A stretch of 15,214 nt of DNA from an uncultured Chloroflexota bacterium (lineage in GTDB: Bacteria; Chloroflexota; Limnocylindria; Limnocylindrales; CSP1-4): NCBI GenBank assembly GCA_903928275.1, contig CAIYQJ010000008.1, positions 1 to 15,214 of the forward strand. Reading direction: 5' to 3'. The translations under genes were made by a program, and so were the position numbers. The notes beneath the pieces were generated by a model. That model searched no databases. It had not been told where the DNA came from and saw only the letters and a program-made list of their open reading frames with translations. Each line of letters opens with the position of its first letter. The first letter of the stretch is position 1. Below, in pieces: positions 12,542 through 15,214 of this stretch.

Positions 12542-15214
12542 GTGCCGCCGCTCCCGTTCCGCGGTCCGCCCGTCAGGCCCGGGTCACTCCCCCCGGCCAG
12601 CGCCGGATCTGTCCCGCCGCTGACGCCGGGCACCAGCGTCCGGACGGCCGACCGCGACCAGACGCCCCACGTCCGCGCCTGGTCCATGACGATGCGCCTG
12701 ACGACGTTCGACTTCGCGCTGGGCCCGGACGCCTCGGGCGCCGCGGTCTCGCCGGTGCCGGCGTCCGGGGACAGCGTCCACGTCCTCGAGCCCGCGTGGG
12801 ACGGCGTGGTGGTCAGCGTCACGCAGGGGCAGGAGGCCGGGAGCGGCGCGGCGTTCTACACCGTCACGGCTTCCAACTCGGCGGTCGCCTACGCGGCCCC
12901 GGCGCCGTTCGGCCTGAGCGACGCGCCCGACGGCGCGACCACCTTCGGCTGGGACGCGAACAGCCTCAAGGTCACGCGCTCGCTCACCGACTCCGGGCTG
13001 TCGGTCAAGGGCTCCTGCGTCATCCGGCAGCAGGGGCTGTGGCCGGGGATGACCTTCACGATCACCTCGGCCCTGTACGGCCTGTCGGCGCAGCAGTTCA
13101 CGGTCTCGAACCTCACCGTCTCGTGGCCCGTCACCGCGGCGACGCCCGTCTACTCGATCGAGTTCGGCGACCCGATGGTGACGCTCTCCGCATGGGCTGC
13201 GGGGCAGGCCGCGTACGCGCCTGACGGGTCGATCAGCGGGACCAAGATCACGGACCTCTCTGTGACCACGCCGAAGCTCGCCGCCAACGCGATCACAGCC
13301 GACAAGATCAACGCCAACGCCGTTACCGCTCAGGCGCTAGAGGCCGTTCTGGTCCTCGTGTCCCTGCTGAAAACGGCCAGCAGCGGTTGCCGGGTGGAAC
13401 TCGACGCTGACGGGTTCAGGGCGTACTCGGCATCCGGCGACCTTCTGGTGAACATCCCAACAGACGGCTCGCCCGTGTCGTTCACCGCGCAGGTGCAGGC
13501 GACCGCGCTCACCGTCACCGGGAACGCGGAACTACAGGGCACCGCCAACTCGATGAGCAAACTCGCGACGATGACGCTCCAGTCAGGCGTCGTGGCCCCC
13601 AACTCCGCGCCCGTGCTGACCCAGACCATGCCGGACGGCAAGACCCTACAGTCCACCCCCGGCTGGACGACTGGGAGAAGCGGGTACTACGACGCCGCAG
13701 GCGGCACGGACGGTGCGACACAGACATATGTCTGCGTCCAGAGCGACGGGTCCGGCAGCTTCCGTGTCGCGGAGTTCTGGATGTCCGGCGGCGAGCTGGA
13801 CAGGACGACCACGCTGACGGGCGGCGGCCTCGGCGCATCGTCTGTGATCCGCGGGATCACCCGCATCGGCACGCAATGGTGGATCGTCGTCCTCGACACG
13901 GCCGCATCCACCCTGTACCTGAGGAACTGGACTAGGTCCACCGGAGCGAGCGCGGTCGGAACTACCAACATCGGCGCAGACTTCTCCGGGTTGGCGGTAT
14001 TCGCCCCGTCCTACTACAGCCCGGTCACGACTGACGGGACCTATGTGTATGTGATCGGGTACGCATCGGACCTCACGCTCAGGGTCGTCAAGTATTCGAC
14101 CGCACCGGCCAAGGTATCGACCACCGCGCTGTCCACCCCGACCGCGCCACCCGGATCGACCTTCATCATGAGCAAGGATGCGACCTACGGAGACGACGGC
14201 GACGGGTCTGGCGGCAGGTTCGTCGTCTCCCTGTCGTGGTACACCACCGGATGGTCATGGGCGCGAATCTACGAGTTCACGACTGCTGGCGCTCTGATCG
14301 CCAACCGGGACTGGCTCGACTCGGGGTCCACCTCTGGGTGCGGACTGTTCTGGGACGGCGGCAACTGGCGTCAGATCGACAGCGGCAAGACGACGATCCA
14401 GAAATACTCCAGTTGGGACTGGACGACGGCTAGCGCGGTCTATTGGGTCGGGTACTCGTGGTACGACGGCACCGGGACCACCCATGAGACGACGATCAGC
14501 CCACGGGCGTCGATCACGATGGAGCGGCGTCACCAGTTGAGCGTGACGACGGCGACCATCCCTGTCGGCGGCGTGGACGACCCCGACAGCGTGCGGGTCT
14601 ATATGCTGCCCAACGCGAGCGCCCCGTCTGCCGGATCGTTCAAGTTGCAGGTGACGGACGCGCTCACCTCGAGGACCCTGGCGACCTACAACAGCGGCGG
14701 CGCAGCGGACGGCGGCGGCACTCCGTTCGTCGGCGGGACCGGCGCGGTCATGCAGTCGGCCACGGCGGGATGGGTCCTGCGCGGCGACGGCACCGTCACC
14801 ACGTCGCAGGGCATCGTCGGCGTCGCCCCGATCACCCGCGTCTACACCAGCGGCGCCACCGCCTGGAGCAAGCCCGCCGGCCTGTCGCACGTCGTCGTGG
14901 AGTGCGTCGGCGGCGGAGGGGCGGGAGGAGGGGCGGCCACGAACGCGGCGGGCGCGCACAGCATCGGCGGCGGCGGCGGCGCAGGCGGCTACTCGCGCGA
15001 CATCGTGGCTGCGGCGTCGCTGGCGGCGTCCGTGACCGCCACCGTCGGCTCAGGGGGCACGGGCGCCTCGGGGGCCACCGGCGGCGCCGGAGCGGACTCG
15101 TCGTTCGGCGCCGTGTGCATCGGCAAGGGCGGCTCGGGCGGCGCCTTCGCCGCGACCAACGCGCTCGTCTTCTCCGTGCTCGGAGGCGCCGGAGGCGTGG
15201 CCGGCACCGGCGAC
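12542..15214 (+). CDS. Large minor tail protein / tail fibre, 3' end beyond window
   Basis: One frame is open from GTG 12542 to the window end (891 codons, no stop). AGGGAG at 12527-12532 supports this start, and the first 30 residues are Pro-rich. Residues about 50-222 resemble the end of a tail-hub or minor tail protein (PFGLSDAPDG, RQQGLWPGMTFTITS, YSIEFGDP). Residues about 228-268 form a fibre-shaft motif (GTKITDLSVTTPKLAANAI, TADKINANAVTA). A fibre segment with VELDADGFRAYSASGDL follows at about 283. Residues about 380-690 are Trp/Tyr/Gly-rich strands repeated like a beta-propeller, the likely receptor-binding part. From about 764 a domain starting TRVYTSGATAWSKPAG leads into a Gly-rich end, as in phage adhesin tips. 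The middle has codon use unlike the rest. Host binding is inferred. Confidence 0.85.
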   Translation, partial: MPPLPFRGPPVRPGSLPPASAGSVPPLTPGTSVRTADRDQTPHVRAWSMTMRLTTFDFALGPDASGAAVSPVPASGDSVHVLEPAWDGVVVSVTQGQEAGSGAAFYTVTASNSAVAYAAPAPFGLSDAPDGATTFGWDANSLKVTRSLTDSGLSVKGSCVIRQQGLWPGMTFTITSALYGLSAQQFTVSNLTVSWPVTAATPVYSIEFGDPMVTLSAWAAGQAAYAPDGSISGTKITDLSVTTPKLAANAITADKINANAVTAQALEAVLVLVSLLKTASSGCRVELDADGFRAYSASGDLLVNIPTDGSPVSFTAQVQATALTVTGNAELQGTANSMSKLATMTLQSGVVAPNSAPVLTQTMPDGKTLQSTPGWTTGRSGYYDAAGGTDGATQTYVCVQSDGSGSFRVAEFWMSGGELDRTTTLTGGGLGASSVIRGITRIGTQWWIVVLDTAASTLYLRNWTRSTGASAVGTTNIGADFSGLAVFAPSYYSPVTTDGTYVYVIGYASDLTLRVVKYSTAPAKVSTTALSTPTAPPGSTFIMSKDATYGDDGDGSGGRFVVSLSWYTTGWSWARIYEFTTAGALIANRDWLDSGSTSGCGLFWDGGNWRQIDSGKTTIQKYSSWDWTTASAVYWVGYSWYDGTGTTHETTISPRASITMERRHQLSVTTATIPVGGVDDPDSVRVYMLPNASAPSAGSFKLQVTDALTSRTLATYNSGGAADGGGTPFVGGTGAVMQSATAGWVLRGDGTVTTSQGIVGVAPITRVYTSGATAWSKPAGLSHVVVECVGGGGAGGGAATNAAGAHSIGGGGGAGGYSRDIVAAASLAASVTATVGSGGTGASGATGGAGADSSFGAVCIGKGGSGGAFAATNALVFSVLGGAGGVAGTGD

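Noticed and set aside
12370..13224. 284-codon + strand frame across the HNH and fibre start
   Set aside because: It overlaps two supported genes in another frame and is Arg/Pro-rich shadow sequence. The fibre frame from 12542 explains the region.
1..15214. CRISPR array, tRNA, rRNA, integrase or attachment site
   Set aside because: No regularly spaced identical repeats, cloverleaf sequences, rRNA-like stretches or recombinase motifs were seen. Repeats found are within tail genes and coding.

Overview
The window is part of the late structural region of a tailed phage or prophage with a long, probably non-contractile tail (siphovirus type). The base composition is very GC-rich and third codon positions are almost all G or C, which points to an actinobacterial (or similarly GC-rich) host. 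All supported genes lie on the + strand, head to tail, with 1-8 base overlaps (ATGA, GTGA) or very short gaps. This reads as one late operon. No integrase, attachment site, tRNA, lysis gene or regulator is visible, so free phage and prophage cannot be told apart.

Layout: (1) Packaging, 1-1672: the 3' end of an endonuclease VII-type nuclease, then a large terminase split into an ATPase gene and a nuclease gene joined by GTGA, then a small two-helix membrane protein. (2) Head, 1672-6436: HK97-type portal, U35-type prohead protease, major capsid protein with an N-terminal delta (scaffold) domain, two small putative decoration proteins and a small Ala/Glu-rich protein. Two strong GC hairpins bracket the first putative decoration gene. 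(3) Connector, 6440-7461: a gp6-like head-tail connector and a tail-terminator-like protein. (4) Tail, 7474 to the end: two paralogous tail-tube-like genes with a truncated HNH endonuclease between them; the tail assembly chaperone pair with a textbook CCCAAAA -1 frameshift site; an HK97 gp10-like protein; a tape measure protein with regular 15-residue repeats; a small structural protein; a second HNH endonuclease; and a very long tail protein/fibre open to the window end (891 codons from a GTG start).

How it works together: terminase and nuclease process and package DNA through the portal into a procapsid built from the capsid protein and matured by the protease. The gp6-like and terminator-like proteins join the head to a tube of tail protein(s), whose length is set by the tape measure, chaperoned by the frameshift products. 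The final gene supplies the host-contacting fibre.

Most worth a second look: the tail-tube duplication in which only the first copy carries an extra C-terminal beta-rich domain, and the HNH fragment that appears to have landed between the ribosome-binding site and the start codon of the second copy; the split terminase with a lambda-like displaced Walker A lysine; and the compositionally foreign central part of the fibre gene. There is no gene-free stretch over 300 bases; the longest gap is 92 bases (5185-5276).
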